Assembly: GCA_021793535.1 (NCBI GenBank)
Contig: JAJYSO010000038.1
Coordinates: 1 to 9,385 of the forward strand
Reading direction: 5' to 3'
DNA length: 9,385 bases
Origin: Bacteroidota bacterium
GTDB taxonomy: Bacteria > Bacteroidota > Bacteroidia > Flavobacteriales > Flavobacteriaceae
The notes beneath the pieces were generated by a model that was not told the origin of the DNA, made no database searches, and worked only from the letters and a program-made list of their open reading frames with translations. The translations under genes were made by a program, and so were the position numbers. Positions within the stretch are counted from its first letter, which is position 1; every line of letters starts with the position of its first letter. Positions 1-6,912 of the stretch are shown here, one piece after another.

Positions 1-102
1 ATCTTTCTTAGTGGTAATGTAACGAGAAATCCCAGGAACACCGGTTTTCTTTTGTTCGGTACACTCCAAAATAACTTGCTTTCTATTTCCTTTCTTTGCC
101 AT
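1..102 (-). CDS. rpmG: 50S ribosomal protein L33, partial (C-terminus beyond the left edge)
   Basis: This is the first 34 codons of ribosomal protein L33, a small basic protein of the large ribosomal subunit. The protein begins MAKKGNRKQVILECTEQ and continues through GVPGISRYITTKK, which is the typical bacteroidete L33 start. Only one cysteine is visible in this part. The ATG at 102 lies 20 bases after the rpmB stop, so the two genes are very probably one transcript driven by the promoter upstream of rpmB. In Bacteroidetes the next genes are usually a small DUF4295 protein and ftsY (known family context, not visible here). The gene is incomplete because the window ends, not because it is broken. 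Confidence 0.93.
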   Translation of the reverse strand, partial: MAKKGNRKQVILECTEQKKTGVPGISRYITTKKD

Positions 103-122
103 AATACTTTATCTTTTTCAGG

Positions 123-362
123 TTATTTTTTCAAATAGCCCTTTTCCCTAGCCTCTTTTACAACAGCAGTGATGCCTTTCTTATTAATGTTTTTCAACGC
201 TTTGGTCGAAACTTTTAACGTAATCCAACGATCCTCTTCCGGTAAATAAAAACGCTTTTTGACCAAGTTCACATTGAACTTACGTTTGGTCTTATTCATG
301 GCATGCGACACGTTGTTTCCAACCATCGCTTTTTTTCCGGTTAATTCGCAAACTCTTGACAT
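123..362 (-). CDS. rpmB: 50S ribosomal protein L28
   Basis: Ribosomal protein L28, a 79-residue basic protein of the 50S subunit. The start MSRVCELTGKKAMVGNNVSH carries the family's N-terminal motif (C-x-LTGK near residues 5-10, then GNNVSHA near 16-22). The middle, NKTKRKFNVNL near 23-33, is also characteristic. Length is normal for the family. ATG at 362 is the only sensible start because the conserved motif begins at residue 2. It is followed after 20 bases by rpmG in the usual order and preceded by a good Bacteroidetes promoter, so the pair probably starts its own transcription unit, separate from aspA. Confidence 0.96.
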   Translation of the reverse strand: MSRVCELTGKKAMVGNNVSHAMNKTKRKFNVNLVKKRFYLPEEDRWITLKVSTKALKNINKKGITAVVKEAREKGYLKK

Positions 363-391
363 GATTCAATTCTTTTAATTAAAATCGGGTC

Positions 392-423
392 GCAAAAGTA
401 ACGATTTTTTTCAAATACAAAAA
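392..423 (-). promoter_or_regulatory. Bacteroidetes-type promoter for rpmB-rpmG
   Basis: Read on the minus strand there is a TTTTTG box (423-418), a 17-base spacer, and TACTTTTGC (400-392). This fits the known Bacteroidetes primary-sigma consensus of TTTG, about 17-23 bases, and TAnnTTTG. Transcription would start around 385, giving a short A/T-rich leader of roughly 20-25 bases before the rpmB ATG at 362. It is the best promoter match in the window, as expected for a ribosomal protein operon. Confidence 0.7.
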
Positions 424-520
424 GTATTCTAAAAAGATTTTAAAAACATTCTGATCCACCCTCAACCGCCCTCGGTTTTTTCATTCTTTTCCTGCTGCTC
501 TTTCCTTCCGCCTTGAGGAG

Positions 521-1927
521 TTATTTCACAAACTTGGGATGAATCAGGTTCTCAAAGGAATAGATCTCCTCCCATTTTTCCTGCGTAATGAGTTGACGTT
601 CTTTCACCACAATATCATAGACACTTTTACCTGTTTTTAACGCTTCACCCGCCACACTCGAACACATCTCATACCCCAGAGCAGGGCTGAGCAAGGTGAC
701 AATACCCACGCTGTTCATCACCGCTTCGGAACTGTGTCTTTCATTCGCCGTTATTCCGACCACGCACTTGTCGATTAACGTTTGAATCGCCCTTCCTAAA
801 TATTCCAAAGAGGTGAACATGGCAAAGGCAATGACGGGTTCCATCACATTGAGCTGCAGTTGTCCTGCTTCGGCTGCCATTGTCACGGTAAGGTCTTGGC
901 CGATCACATAAAAACACGTCTGGTTCACCACTTCCGGTATCACGGGATTTACTTTCCCTGGCATGATAGAAGAACCGGGTTGTACGGCCGGCAAATTAAT
1001 TTCGTTCAGTCCTGTTCGAGGTCCCGAGCTGAGCAATCGCAAATCATTACAGGTTTTGGACAATTTCACAGCCACACGTTTAAGCGTACCCATCACCTGA
1101 ACAAAGTCTCCCGTATCGCTCGTGGCTGCAATCAGGTGTTCGGCAAGTTGTAAAGGCAACTCCATCTCTTGTGACAAATATTCCACACAACGTTCAGGAT
1201 ATCCCTCAGGAGCATTGACACGAGTTCCGATAGCCGTTCCCCCCATATTAATGGTCAACAGCAGTTGTTGATTATCCTTTACCCGTTTCAAATCTTCCTC
1301 CAAGACTGCAGCAAAAGCTTCAAATTCATCTCCCAAAGACATGGGGACCGCATCTTGCAGTTGTGTCCGTCCCATTTTTAAAACCCCTTTAAACGTTTCT
1401 GCTTTCTCTAAAAAGGCTCTTTGTAGCTGATGCAAAATCCCAACGAATTCCTGTATTTTCAAGTACAACGCCAAACGCAAAGCTGTAGGGTAGACATCAT
1501 TTGTGGACTGCGAACAGTTCACATGGTTATTCGGATGCACGATTTGATAGGCACCCTTTGGATGCCCCAAATATTCCAGAGCAATATTGGCAATCACTTC
1601 ATTGGCATTCATATTCACTGAGGTACCCGCCCCTCCCTGAATTAAATCGGTGACAAATTGATCATCAAATTTTCCGGTCATCACCTGATCGCAAGCATAT
1701 TCGATAGCTCCGGCTATTTCTGGGTCCAAAACCCCACAATCCTTATTGGCCCGAGCCGCCGCTTTTTTGATCATTGCCAAGGCTTTAATCATATAGGGCT
1801 CCCGAGTAAGCTTTATCCCGGTAATATTAAAGTTATCTGCTGCGCGATAGGTTTGCACCCCGTAAAAGTTCGCATTAGGGATCTCTAATTCCCCAACAAA
1901 ATCATGTTCTATTCTTGTATTTTTCAT
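521..1927 (-). CDS. aspA: Aspartate ammonia-lyase (aspartase)
   Basis: Cytoplasmic enzyme that reversibly converts L-aspartate to fumarate and ammonia. It is 468 residues long from the ATG at 1927, close to the usual ~470-478. The class II fumarase/aspartase signature GSSIMPGKVNP lies at residues 318-328. That is the flexible loop that carries the catalytic serine in this superfamily. GGAGTSVNMNANE (98-110) and GRTQLQDAVP (186-195) are the other conserved blocks. GGAGTS, where fumarases have SGTQS, favours aspartase over fumarase. A longer frame with a TTG at 1933 exists, but the ATG two codons later matches homologues starting MKxTRIEHDF. It lies 155 bases downstream of cinA with a hairpin between, so it is probably transcribed on its own. 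Only a weak promoter-like A/T stretch is visible upstream. It could supply fumarate or allow growth on aspartate. Confidence 0.93.
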   Translation of the reverse strand: MKNTRIEHDFVGELEIPNANFYGVQTYRAADNFNITGIKLTREPYMIKALAMIKKAAARANKDCGVLDPEIAGAIEYACDQVMTGKFDDQFVTDLIQGGAGTSVNMNANEVIANIALEYLGHPKGAYQIVHPNNHVNCSQSTNDVYPTALRLALYLKIQEFVGILHQLQRAFLEKAETFKGVLKMGRTQLQDAVPMSLGDEFEAFAAVLEEDLKRVKDNQQLLLTINMGGTAIGTRVNAPEGYPERCVEYLSQEMELPLQLAEHLIAATSDTGDFVQVMGTLKRVAVKLSKTCNDLRLLSSGPRTGLNEINLPAVQPGSSIMPGKVNPVIPEVVNQTCFYVIGQDLTVTMAAEAGQLQLNVMEPVIAFAMFTSLEYLGRAIQTLIDKCVVGITANERHSSEAVMNSVGIVTLLSPALGYEMCSSVAGEALKTGKSVYDIVVKERQLITQEKWEEIYSFENLIHPKFVK

Positions 1928-2003
1928 AGTCAATTATCGTCTTAATCCAACAGTCGAATTTATATAATTTTATTTAACTCCCACCTTTAAATCTCAACTT
2001 TTA

Positions 2004-2034
2004 AAAGCCCGTTTCCTTATTTAGAACAGGCTTT
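2004..2034 (-). terminator. Hairpin, possible terminator after cinA
   Basis: On the minus strand AAAGCCTGTT (2034-2025) pairs with AACGGGCTTT (2013-2004) over ten positions with one G-U wobble, across an 11-base loop. It ends in a run of four T's. It lies about 50 bases beyond the cinA stop and about 80 bases before aspA, so it fits an intrinsic terminator separating the two genes. The T run is short, and the plus-strand reading is similar (TATTTTA follows), so the direction and strength are uncertain. Confidence 0.45.
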
Positions 2035-2082
2035 GGTATTTTACCCCGACCGATTAAAAAAGAAAGAGCATTCCTACCGCGA

Positions 2083-3339
2083 TTACTGCTGATCTTGCAT
2101 CTGTAGAAGCACATCATGCAAAACCATCAACGCCTGATTAATCGCCCTTTTGACCACCTTCTCGCGGGGACTGCCCAAATGGTATTCTTTAACCACTATC
2201 TTCTGCTTAAAAGCCACAGCAATAAAAACCGTTCCAACCGGTGCCGCACTGTCTCCCTTGGTAGGTCCGGCGTTTCCCGTTGTCGCGACAGCTAAATCCG
2301 CCTGAAACAACTTCTGCGCACCTTTAGCCATGGCCTCGGCTACTGCTGAACTGACTACGGAGTGCCGATCAATTACTGCTTTTGGAACGTTGAGCACGCG
2401 GGTTTTCATTGCGGTTTGATAAGGTACCAAAGCGCCTTTAAAATACGTCGAAGCTCCGGGGATCTCCGTAAATAAAGCAGCTATTTTACCCCCTGTACAA
2501 CTTTCTGCGGTGGCTAAGGAGAGTCCCCATTTCACAAGCTGATCCGCAATCTCTTGTTGCAAATTGCGCTCCCCTTCATAGCCTTTAAAAATCGACCCCA
2601 AAAGCATCTCCAGTGCACTTAGCCTGTCGGCTAACGCGCGTTTCAAATCATCATAATCCTCTCCCCTAGCCATAACGCGCAATCGGACCATCCCGGGTTG
2701 TGGCAAATAAGCCAACTTTATGTTCACCGGCAGATCAGCCTCCCATTCTTGAATGAGCTGAGCAATACGGCTTTCCCCCATCCCATAGGTCAAAAGCGTT
2801 TTCTGCAAAATATAGGTATGCTTAAACCGCTGTTTCAAGCGCGGAAGCACCTCTTCTATCAACAGGCCTTTCATCTCATAAGGAACTCCGGGTAAAGCGA
2901 CATACACCACCCCATCTTTCTCTCGCCACATTCCCGGAGCGGTACCCCACCTATTGGTGAGCGCTATGGCTCGGCTCGGAAGCAAGGCCTGATCCAATAT
3001 CATCTGTAAAACCGGTTCCTTATCAGAGGTAAACAGGGCTTTAATATGCTTCAAACTCGGCGCATCTACTTCCAATTGATCTTTAAAATAAGAACAAAAG
3101 CAGCGTTTGGTAAGGTCGTCTTTGGTCGGCCCTAGTCCACCGGTAAGAAGAATCAATTCACACCCCTCAGGGACCTCTCCCATCGCTTTTACAATCGCCT
3201 CAAAATCATCTCCTACCGTTTCGATCTGAACCACATCGACACCAATCGCTGTAAGTTGCTGCCCGATAAAGGCCGCATTAGAATCCACGATCTGTCCAAT
3301 TAAAATCTCATCGCCAATGGTGATTACTTTTGCCTTCAT
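2083..3339 (-). CDS. cinA: CinA family protein with nicotinamide-nucleotide amidohydrolase domain
   Basis: A full-length 418-residue CinA. Residues 1 to about 170 form the molybdopterin-binding-like (COG1058) domain, with GDEILIGQIVDSN at 9-21 and LTGGLGPTKDD at 65-75. Residues from about 255 form the PncC-type amidase domain, with AESCTGG at 278-284, Y307 and K312 in the expected spacing, and TTGNAGPTKGD near 353-363 followed by PVGTVFIAV. In characterised homologues the C-terminal domain deamidates nicotinamide mononucleotide in the pyridine nucleotide cycle, and the N-terminal domain can have ADP-ribose pyrophosphatase activity. The serine of AESCTGG and the lysine are the proposed catalytic pair, and both are present here. 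The ATG at 3339 directly precedes the conserved MKAKVITIGDE. The name comes from competence in Gram-positives, and a competence role should not be assumed here. It is divergent from the serine hydrolase gene. Confidence 0.95.
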   Translation of the reverse strand: MKAKVITIGDEILIGQIVDSNAAFIGQQLTAIGVDVVQIETVGDDFEAIVKAMGEVPEGCELILLTGGLGPTKDDLTKRCFCSYFKDQLEVDAPSLKHIKALFTSDKEPVLQMILDQALLPSRAIALTNRWGTAPGMWREKDGVVYVALPGVPYEMKGLLIEEVLPRLKQRFKHTYILQKTLLTYGMGESRIAQLIQEWEADLPVNIKLAYLPQPGMVRLRVMARGEDYDDLKRALADRLSALEMLLGSIFKGYEGERNLQQEIADQLVKWGLSLATAESCTGGKIAALFTEIPGASTYFKGALVPYQTAMKTRVLNVPKAVIDRHSVVSSAVAEAMAKGAQKLFQADLAVATTGNAGPTKGDSAAPVGTVFIAVAFKQKIVVKEYHLGSPREKVVKRAINQALMVLHDVLLQMQDQQ

Positions 3340-3375
3340 CTTAAAATATGTATTTCCTTATTGCTTAACGTCCTT

Positions 3376-3383
3376 CAAAAGTA
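3376..3383 (-). promoter_or_regulatory. Putative -7 box of the cinA promoter
   Basis: TACTTTTG on the minus strand is a full match to the Bacteroidetes TAnnTTTG box. It lies 36 bases upstream of the cinA ATG, which would leave a leader of about 30 bases. No convincing TTTG -33 element is found at the expected distance, so this is a half-match only. Confidence 0.42.
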
Positions 3384-3393
3384 AATTTTATTG

Positions 3394-3401
3394 TACTTTT
3401 A
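3394..3401 (+). promoter_or_regulatory. Putative -7 box of the serine hydrolase promoter
   Basis: TACTTTTA is one base from the TAnnTTTG consensus and lies 31 bases before the ATG at 3433. No good -33 box is present. Together with the opposing box ten bases away it forms a perfect 7-base inverted repeat (AAAAGTA, 10 bases, TACTTTT, 3377-3400). Confidence 0.33.
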
Positions 3402-3432
3402 GCGGGTCGAGTTTTCATATAAATCGAGAAAA

Positions 3433-4962
3433 ATGAAAATATACCACCTTTTATCCATTTCCTTTTACTTTTTATGCACCACAACTTTGAGCTTTGCTCA
3501 AGACTATAAACCTCCTGTTTTTACCGATGAAAATCGCATGCAGAAAATAGAGGACACCTATCAAAAGCTGGATCAACTCTTTGAAGATTACGGTAAAAAA
3601 CACGACTTGCCTTCCATATCCTACGGTTTGGTGGTCGACGGAAAACTTGCTCATGCAGCTTCCTTTGGGACCATTAATTACGAGCGCAACCTCAAAGCCA
3701 GCCCACAAAGTGACTACCACATTGCCTCGATGACAAAAAGTTTTACGGCAATGGCCATCTTAAAATTACGGGATCAAGGCAAGCTATCCCTAGACGATCC
3801 TTTGGAAAAATATGTCCCAGAAGCAAAGAACCTCCGTACGCTCACAACCGATTCCCCAAAGATAACTATTCGCGATTTACTCACCCATCACGCAGGTTTC
3901 CCAGAAGACAACCCTTGGGGGGATCGTCAGTTGGGACAACCCGATCAATGGTTGGAAAACCTTTACACCGAAGGATTGAGCTTCTCAACACCACCGGAAA
4001 CCGCTTATGAATACAGTAACCTCGGGTTTTCTACGCTAGGGTTGGTCATCAAAAAAGTAAGCGGAAAAACCTATCAAGAATACATCAAGGAAGCGATCTT
4101 TGAGCCGTTGGGAATGAACGATACTTACTGGGAATATAGCGAGGTACCGCAAGATCAATTTGCTGTAGGGTATCGAAAAGAAAAGGGAAAATTTGTAGCA
4201 CAACCCCTCTTACACAGTGGCTCTTTTGGCGCAATGGGCGGATTGATCACCAGTGTAGAAGATTTTTCAAAATACATGGGATTACACCTTGCGGCTTGGC
4301 CTCCCCGCAATGATGAAGATTCGGGCCCAGTCAAACGCAGCTCTATTCGAGAGATGCACCACCCTTGGAATTTTGCAACGGTATTAACCAACCAAAAAAA
4401 CGAAAAAGGGGAAGATTGCTTTATCATCGACGCTTACGGCTATGGCTTGCATCACTATGAAAATTGCGATGGACGCGTCTCGGTCTGGCACAGTGGCGGT
4501 CTGCCCGGATATGGGAGTCGCTGGCGTATCCTGCCGGATTATGGCTTTGGTTTTGTCGTTTTTGCCAACAAGACCTACGCCCCAACGGGACCCATTTTAG
4601 ACGAGGCGATCAATAAGCTAATCCAATGGGCAGATTTATCTCCCCGCACCTTGCCACCCTCCAAGGTTTTAGAGCAAAGAAAAGCGGATTTGCTTTCGGT
4701 CTTGCCCGAGTGGAAAAATACTGCACCAGAAATTTTTGCCGATAATTTCTTTAATGATAATTTCGTTTCCGATCTACAGGAAAAATCACAAAAAGCATTT
4801 GATCAAATTGGCCCTATACAAACGGTTTCAGCAGTAGTTCCCGAAAACCAATTGCGCGGATACTTCACCGTGAAAGGCGAAAAAGGAAACCTCAAGGTGT
4901 GGTTCTCGCTTTCTCCGGAACCCTCTCCTAAAATTCAAGCCTTCCGCATTCAGGTAGAATAA
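3433..4962 (+). CDS. Secreted serine hydrolase, beta-lactamase / penicillin-binding fold (PF00144 type)
   Basis: A 509-residue protein of the class C beta-lactamase-like family, which includes esterases, D-amino-acid peptidases and true beta-lactamases. Residues 1-22 form a signal peptide with a hydrophobic core, ending in a likely SFAQ cleavage site, so it should act in the periplasm or outside the cell. The catalytic SxxK motif is SMTK at 99-102, inside IASMTKSFTAMAIL. The second motif is YSN at 194-196. The third is HSGG at 353-356, in place of the KTG of classical beta-lactamases, as is common in the esterase and peptidase members. The ~110 residues after about 400 are an additional C-terminal region that I cannot assign. 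It has no operon partner. The substrate cannot be deduced. A role in peptide, peptidoglycan-fragment or ester hydrolysis is more likely than antibiotic resistance. Confidence 0.9.
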   Translation: MKIYHLLSISFYFLCTTTLSFAQDYKPPVFTDENRMQKIEDTYQKLDQLFEDYGKKHDLPSISYGLVVDGKLAHAASFGTINYERNLKASPQSDYHIASMTKSFTAMAILKLRDQGKLSLDDPLEKYVPEAKNLRTLTTDSPKITIRDLLTHHAGFPEDNPWGDRQLGQPDQWLENLYTEGLSFSTPPETAYEYSNLGFSTLGLVIKKVSGKTYQEYIKEAIFEPLGMNDTYWEYSEVPQDQFAVGYRKEKGKFVAQPLLHSGSFGAMGGLITSVEDFSKYMGLHLAAWPPRNDEDSGPVKRSSIREMHHPWNFATVLTNQKNEKGEDCFIIDAYGYGLHHYENCDGRVSVWHSGGLPGYGSRWRILPDYGFGFVVFANKTYAPTGPILDEAINKLIQWADLSPRTLPPSKVLEQRKADLLSVLPEWKNTAPEIFADNFFNDNFVSDLQEKSQKAFDQIGPIQTVSAVVPENQLRGYFTVKGEKGNLKVWFSLSPEPSPKIQAFRIQVE

Positions 4963-5380
4963 GGCCCCTTATATCATCGATCCCAACCGATTTTTATCAA
5001 AAAGATATCGGCAGGGACTATCGATTACAAAGGTGGAGGATCAATCAGATTGCTCAGGCAGTACATCCGTTGAAACCCGAAGCCCATCGCTTTAGCGTGG
5101 GTGCGTAGTCGCCACAAATTCCCCGGCAATAGAAAGGAACTCCTCAAGGTAATTTGCGTGTGTTTTCCATTAATAACAAGGCTCTAGCGGTGAAGTTGAA
5201 TGTAAACGACATAGGTTAAATCATCGGCAGGCGCCAACTATTCCTTTTAACGTTGACACAGGGACACTGAACATCACAAAGTTAAAAGGACAATGTTTAT
5301 TGATGTCAAAGTCAGTAATAAGAGGCCTTCCCGGCGAAAGATCCAACACGCAGCATTCAGCTTCAGGCAGCCCTTTTGCT
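4963..5380 (+). other. Intergenic region without an intact gene
   Basis: About 430 bases separate the serine hydrolase stop from the convergent hydrolase-family gene. No full gene fits on either strand. All plus-strand frames are interrupted, yet several pieces read like protein, for example DFYQKDIGRDYRLQRW, encoded from about 4989 and open to a TAG at 5106, and the pieces described in the pseudogene entry. Minus-strand frames also contain protein-like stretches interrupted by stops. I see no clear terminator for the serine hydrolase, apart from a weak 4-base stem (ATCG/CGAT) near 4977-4992 followed by a T run. Confidence 0.6.
5133..5302 (+). pseudogene. Possible remnant of a small secreted beta-rich protein
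   Basis: Two plus-strand pieces in different frames look like parts of one decayed gene. The first (5133-5216) reads KGTPQGNLRVFSINN and on to VKLNVNDIG, then meets TAA. The second (from about 5237) reads PFNVDTGTLNITKLKG. Beta-strand-like alternation and a GTLxITKL motif resemble small bacteroidete lipoproteins of the DUF6252 sort, where a similar motif lies near the C-terminus. That match is from memory and is weak. In-frame stops at 5106 and 5130, the stop at 5217 and a frame change between the pieces rule out an intact gene. No start or signal peptide is found. It could also be chance reading in non-coding DNA. Confidence 0.28.
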
Positions 5381-5402
5381 AAAAAAACGACCTATCGGAT
5401 CG
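5381..5402 (-). terminator. Intrinsic terminator overlapping the stop of the hydrolase-family gene
   Basis: On the minus strand CGATCC (5402-5397) pairs with GGTCG (5392-5388), with one bulged T and a GATA loop. It is followed directly by seven T's (5387-5381). The TAG stop codon lies in the loop and second stem arm, so the end of the coding region doubles as the terminator. It would end the exonuclease/hydrolase operon. Confidence 0.5.
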
Positions 5403-6006
5403 ATACGGTAAAAATTGATTTTTTTTCAATAAAGCCCGCTAACCGGTCTCCTGCTTCTACTTTCCCTACCCCGGCGGGGGTGCCGGTAAAAATCACATCC
5501 CCTATCTTCAAGGTAAAATAACGGGAGACCTCTGCAATCAATTCATCGATTTTCCAAAGCATCATTCCCGTGTGTCCCTCTTGAACAACCCTTCCATTTT
5601 TCTGCAGGGAAAAATGAATATCCTGAACCGACTCAAACTCAGATGTATTCAACCAGGTCTCCCCTATTACTGCCGAGCCATCAAAAGCCTTAGCTTTCTC
5701 CCAAGGCAAGCCTTTTTCTTTGAGGGCCTGTTGAATGTCGCGTGCAGTAAAATCTATCCCCAAACCAATTTCATCATAGTATTTGGCTGCAAATTTGGGC
5801 TGTATGTGCTTTCCTACCTTACTAATTTTAACCAGCAACTCCACTTCATAATGAATGTCCTGTGAAAATTCCGGAATGTAAAAATCATCCCCTAAAGGCA
5901 GCTTAGCCGTTTCAGGCTTAGCAAAAAGCACCGGACTTTGGGGACGCTCATTCGCGAGCTCCTCAATGTGCTTCGCATAATTTCGACCTACACATAGAAT
6001 CTTCAT
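5392..6006 (-). CDS. Fumarylacetoacetate hydrolase (FAH) family protein
   Basis: A compact 204-residue single-domain FAH-fold enzyme, similar in size to YcgM and FAHD1 proteins. The start KILCVGRNYAKHIEE (2-16) and FAKPETA (28-34) form the family N-terminal block. The metal-binding acidic residues are E54 and E56 in HYEVELLVKI and D85 in GIDFTARD. WEKAKAFDGSAVIG (102-115) and FTGTPAGVG (173-181) complete the fold. Family members hydrolyse or decarboxylate 2-oxo acids such as acylpyruvates and oxaloacetate using Mg2+ or Mn2+. The exact substrate cannot be told from sequence, and no aromatic catabolism genes are nearby. The ATG at 6006 follows the exonuclease stop (TAG at 6009-6007) with no gap, so translation is probably coupled and both come from one mRNA. 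Confidence 0.91.
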   Translation of the reverse strand: MKILCVGRNYAKHIEELANERPQSPVLFAKPETAKLPLGDDFYIPEFSQDIHYEVELLVKISKVGKHIQPKFAAKYYDEIGLGIDFTARDIQQALKEKGLPWEKAKAFDGSAVIGETWLNTSEFESVQDIHFSLQKNGRVVQEGHTGMMLWKIDELIAEVSRYFTLKIGDVIFTGTPAGVGKVEAGDRLAGFIEKKSIFTVSIR

Positions 6007-6783
6007 CTAATTAAATTTTTCGGTGAGTTTCCGCAGTTTAATCTGCGAGAGTACTTTTTTAGTATATAAGGGGAAATTCGCATTCTGTATCCAACCATAA
6101 TACCCTGGTTCCTTTTCCAATATCTCTTCTACCAATTGCCCTTTGTGCTTTCCAAAAGCAAAGATTTCTCGGCCTTCTTGGTCATAGGCAATAAACCCGG
6201 CAAAATCCGCTATTTTTTTATGGGAGCTGAACGCTGCCAACCATTTCACATCATTTTGAAGATCCGGATAACGATCGAGTTGTGCCTCTAAAACTTCATA
6301 AGTTGCCTGGGTATCGGCTTGCGCACTGTGTGCATCAGTAAGTTCTTTATCGCAATAAAATTTATAAGCAGCCTCAAGGGTTCGCTTTTCCTTTTTATGA
6401 AAAATAGTTTGAACATCCACCGCTGCTACATTCTGAAAATCAAAATCTACCTCTGCACGCAAGAGTTCTTCTGCCAACAAGGGAATGTCAAACCGATCGC
6501 TGTTAAACCCAGCCAAGTCGCAACCTTTAATGAGCTTATAAACCTTTGGCGCCAATTCTTTAAAAGTAGGCTCAAGCGCCACATCTTCATCGGTGATACC
6601 ATGGATGTTAGAGGATTCCTTGGGGATAGGGATGCCGGGATTCACCCGCCAAGTATGGCTTTCTTTATTGCCATTGGGGAAGATCTTCAAAATCGAGAGT
6701 TCCACTATTTTGTCGTTTGCCACATTTGTCCCTGTTGTCTCCAAGTCAAAGAAGCAAATAGGTTTACCAAGTTTCAGCTGCAT
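6007..6783 (-). CDS. DEDDh 3'-5' exonuclease (DNA polymerase III epsilon-like) with ExoX-like C-terminus
   Basis: A 258-residue exonuclease counted from the ATG at 6783. Exo I is FFDLETTG (11-18) with D13 and E15. Exo II is GFNSDRFDIPLL (92-103) with D99. Exo III is HSAQAD (152-157) with H152 and D157. All four acidic residues and the catalytic histidine of the DEDDh class are therefore present. HGITDED (61-67) is also typical. After about residue 208 comes FGKHKGQLVEEI and a YYGWIQ segment, the short motif found at the C-terminus of ExoX-like nucleases. A GTG 15 bases further upstream could give 263 residues, but homologues begin MxLKL and a -7 promoter box overlaps that GTG, so the ATG is preferred. 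It is likely a DNA repair or processing nuclease rather than the replicative proofreading subunit. It is joined to the downstream FAH-family gene without spacing. Confidence 0.9.
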   Translation of the reverse strand: MQLKLGKPICFFDLETTGTNVANDKIVELSILKIFPNGNKESHTWRVNPGIPIPKESSNIHGITDEDVALEPTFKELAPKVYKLIKGCDLAGFNSDRFDIPLLAEELLRAEVDFDFQNVAAVDVQTIFHKKEKRTLEAAYKFYCDKELTDAHSAQADTQATYEVLEAQLDRYPDLQNDVKWLAAFSSHKKIADFAGFIAYDQEGREIFAFGKHKGQLVEEILEKEPGYYGWIQNANFPLYTKKVLSQIKLRKLTEKFN

Positions 6784-6797
6784 AAATTCAATTTTCA

Positions 6798-6805
6798 CAA
6801 AGATA
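6798..6805 (-). promoter_or_regulatory. Putative -7 box for the exonuclease/FAH operon
   Basis: TATCTTTG on the minus strand matches the TAnnTTTG consensus. Its last base is the G that opens the alternative GTG codon. Transcription would begin a few bases further on, between the GTG and the ATG at 6783. That supports the ATG start with a very short leader. No good -33 box is seen upstream. Confidence 0.4.
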
Positions 6806-6912
6806 AAAAAGAAAAGAATAGCAGGCTTTTATCTTTTCGGTTTATGCTTAAAAATATAAAATTCAAAGTCAAACATTCACAAAAACTTAAACTTTTCTAC
6901 ACTATATTTTGT

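Noticed and set aside
465..481. Plus-strand hairpin ACCG-CCCT-CGGT with a T run
   Set aside because: It has terminator shape only on the plus strand, where no gene lies upstream, and the stem is only four bases.
860..1153. Plus-strand open frame inside aspA
   Set aside because: Antisense shadow of a strongly conserved enzyme, with no recognisable motif. The same applies to other open frames opposite aspA, cinA and the serine hydrolase.
1928..1933. A TTG at 1933 giving aspA two extra residues
   Set aside because: The ATG at 1927 fits homologue N-termini and is a stronger start codon.
5300..5521. Plus-strand open frame overlapping the end of the FAH-family gene
   Set aside because: From about 5391 it is simply the antisense of a well-supported gene. 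It starts with TTG and shows no domain. The part before 5302 is treated as the possible remnant.
6784..6798. A GTG at 6798 giving the exonuclease five extra residues
   Set aside because: It overlaps the -7 box TATCTTTG and lies ahead of the conserved MQLKL start, so it would probably not be transcribed.
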